Source: Flavobacteriales bacterium (GTDB taxonomy: Bacteria; Bacteroidota; Bacteroidia; Flavobacteriales_E; Vicingaceae). Taken from it: a DNA stretch of 64,000 nucleotides. The position numbers and the translations under genes are program-made. The stretch lies in contig JADYZM010000030.1 of assembly GCA_020853105.1 (NCBI GenBank), forward strand, positions 62,001 to 126,000. The letters run 5' to 3'. Below are positions 63,490-64,000 of this stretch, piece by piece (position 1 is the stretch's first letter; every line of letters starts with the position of its first letter). The notes below the pieces were generated by a model. The model worked only from the letters and a program-made list of their open reading frames with translations, did no database searches and was not told the DNA's origin.

Positions 63490-64000
63490 TTACTTTTTAA
63501 AAATTCCAAAAACTGCAGAACCACTTCCTGTCATAGATGCATAAAGTGCTCCTTCTGAATAGAACTTTTCTTTTACTGATTTTATTTGTGGGTGATTTGG
63601 AAAGATGGAATCTTCAAAGTCGTTTTTTAGTACATTTCTCCACTCTGAAATTGGTAAATGAATAGCTTCTTTTACACTCGTTACCGATTGTTTCGGAGTT
63701 ACTCCAGCATAAGCTTCAGCCGTTCCAATATGTATGTTTGGGTATTCAATTTTAATGTCGTAATTGCTTAAATCTAATGCCACTGACTCAAATTCATCTC
63801 CTTTTTCGAAGGCATAAACAGGGCTGTTCTTAATAAAAAAAGCACAATCACTACCTAATTTACGGGCATATTCAATCAACTCGGAATCAGACAACTTCAA
63901 CTCAAAAATTTTGTTCAATAACTTTAAAGTAAAAGCTGCATCTGATGAGCCGCCACCTAATCCGGCACCAATGGGAATACTTTTGTGCAAATGAATGGAA
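63490..64000 (-). CDS. ispE: 4-(cytidine 5'-diphospho)-2-C-methyl-D-erythritol kinase, C-terminal part
   Basis: The frame is open to the window edge, so the gene begins beyond 64000. The visible 169 residues have the GHMP kinase ATP loop PIGAGLGGGSSDAAF, LGSDCAFFIK and the C-terminal GHMP motif MTGSGSAVFGIF. It phosphorylates CDP-ME in the MEP isoprenoid pathway. The stop lies 1 base from the convergent permease stop. Confidence 0.93.
   Translation of the reverse strand, partial: SIHLHKSIPIGAGLGGGSSDAAFTLKLLNKIFELKLSDSELIEYARKLGSDCAFFIKNSPVYAFEKGDEFESVALDLSNYDIKIEYPNIHIGTAEAYAGVTPKQSVTSVKEAIHLPISEWRNVLKNDFEDSIFPNHPQIKSVKEKFYSEGALYASMTGSGSAVFGIFKK

Overview
The window is strongly AT-rich, gene-dense chromosomal DNA from a member of the Bacteroidota, most likely a flavobacterium-like organism. 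The evidence is: archaeal-type ProS; bifunctional PGI/PMI; monomeric NADP-isocitrate dehydrogenase; an OmpP1/FadL protein; proteins with type IX secretion (T9SS) C-terminal sorting domains; an almost complete lack of Shine-Dalgarno sequences; and many upstream regions carrying the Bacteroidota -7 promoter element TAnnTTTG. It reads mostly as core genome. There is no prophage, intact insertion sequence, CRISPR array or recognisable defence island.

Layout. 1-3.9 kb: end of a BatA/VWA-like membrane protein, a dihydroorotase homologue that has lost its metal ligands, a DnaQ-type exonuclease and a DCC-family protein. 3.9-8.2 kb: haem biosynthesis (hemB-hemL-hemE) followed by a ChaN-like haem-binding protein. 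8.2-15.2 kb: ABC-F ATPase, DUF983 protein, esterase, family 9 glycosyltransferase, PGI/PMI, lipB, serine hydrolase. 15.2-18 kb: hpt-adk-obg on the minus strand and purE on the plus strand. 17.96-18.54 kb: the only long stretch without an intact gene. It is a graveyard holding the 3' ends of two different T9SS cargo genes, the 5' end of a REP-associated transposase gene and a REP-like hairpin. 18.5-25 kb: acyltransferase, SRPBCC/GyrI fusion, M23/LysM peptidase, OmpP1, and a Tyr/Trp/Gly-rich secreted protein. 25-29 kb: proS, tRNA-Glu(TTC), rpsT, gapA. 29-36 kb: a marR-controlled RND efflux operon (adaptor, pump, TolC) with two trailing genes. 36-45.5 kb: aroB-aroA, proline dehydrogenase, lnt, dsbD, a secreted aminopeptidase P, rpmB. 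45.7-49.4 kb: icd, then a three-gene vitamin salvage unit (thiamine-binding protein, PnuC, NadR-like kinase). 50-64 kb: SGNH hydrolase, mfd, a glycine-rich T9SS cargo protein, a PP2C phosphatase, an ECF sigma factor with a glycosyltransferase and rsmG, tgt, an LptF/G permease and the end of ispE.

Genes are packed tightly. Most convergent pairs are separated by fewer than 10 bases or overlap, and co-directional operon genes often overlap by 1-14 bases. At least three, and perhaps four, genes have a -7 element only 4-5 bases before the start codon and are probably transcribed without a leader. Two intrinsic terminators lie 9-17 bases before the start codon of the next gene. The most unusual items are the gene graveyard, the metal-ligand-free dihydroorotase, a tRNA-guanine transglycosylase lacking all three zinc cysteines, the leaderless promoters, and a single gene with a perfect AGGAGG in a genome that otherwise avoids it. 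No complete new biological system could be shown from the sequence alone.
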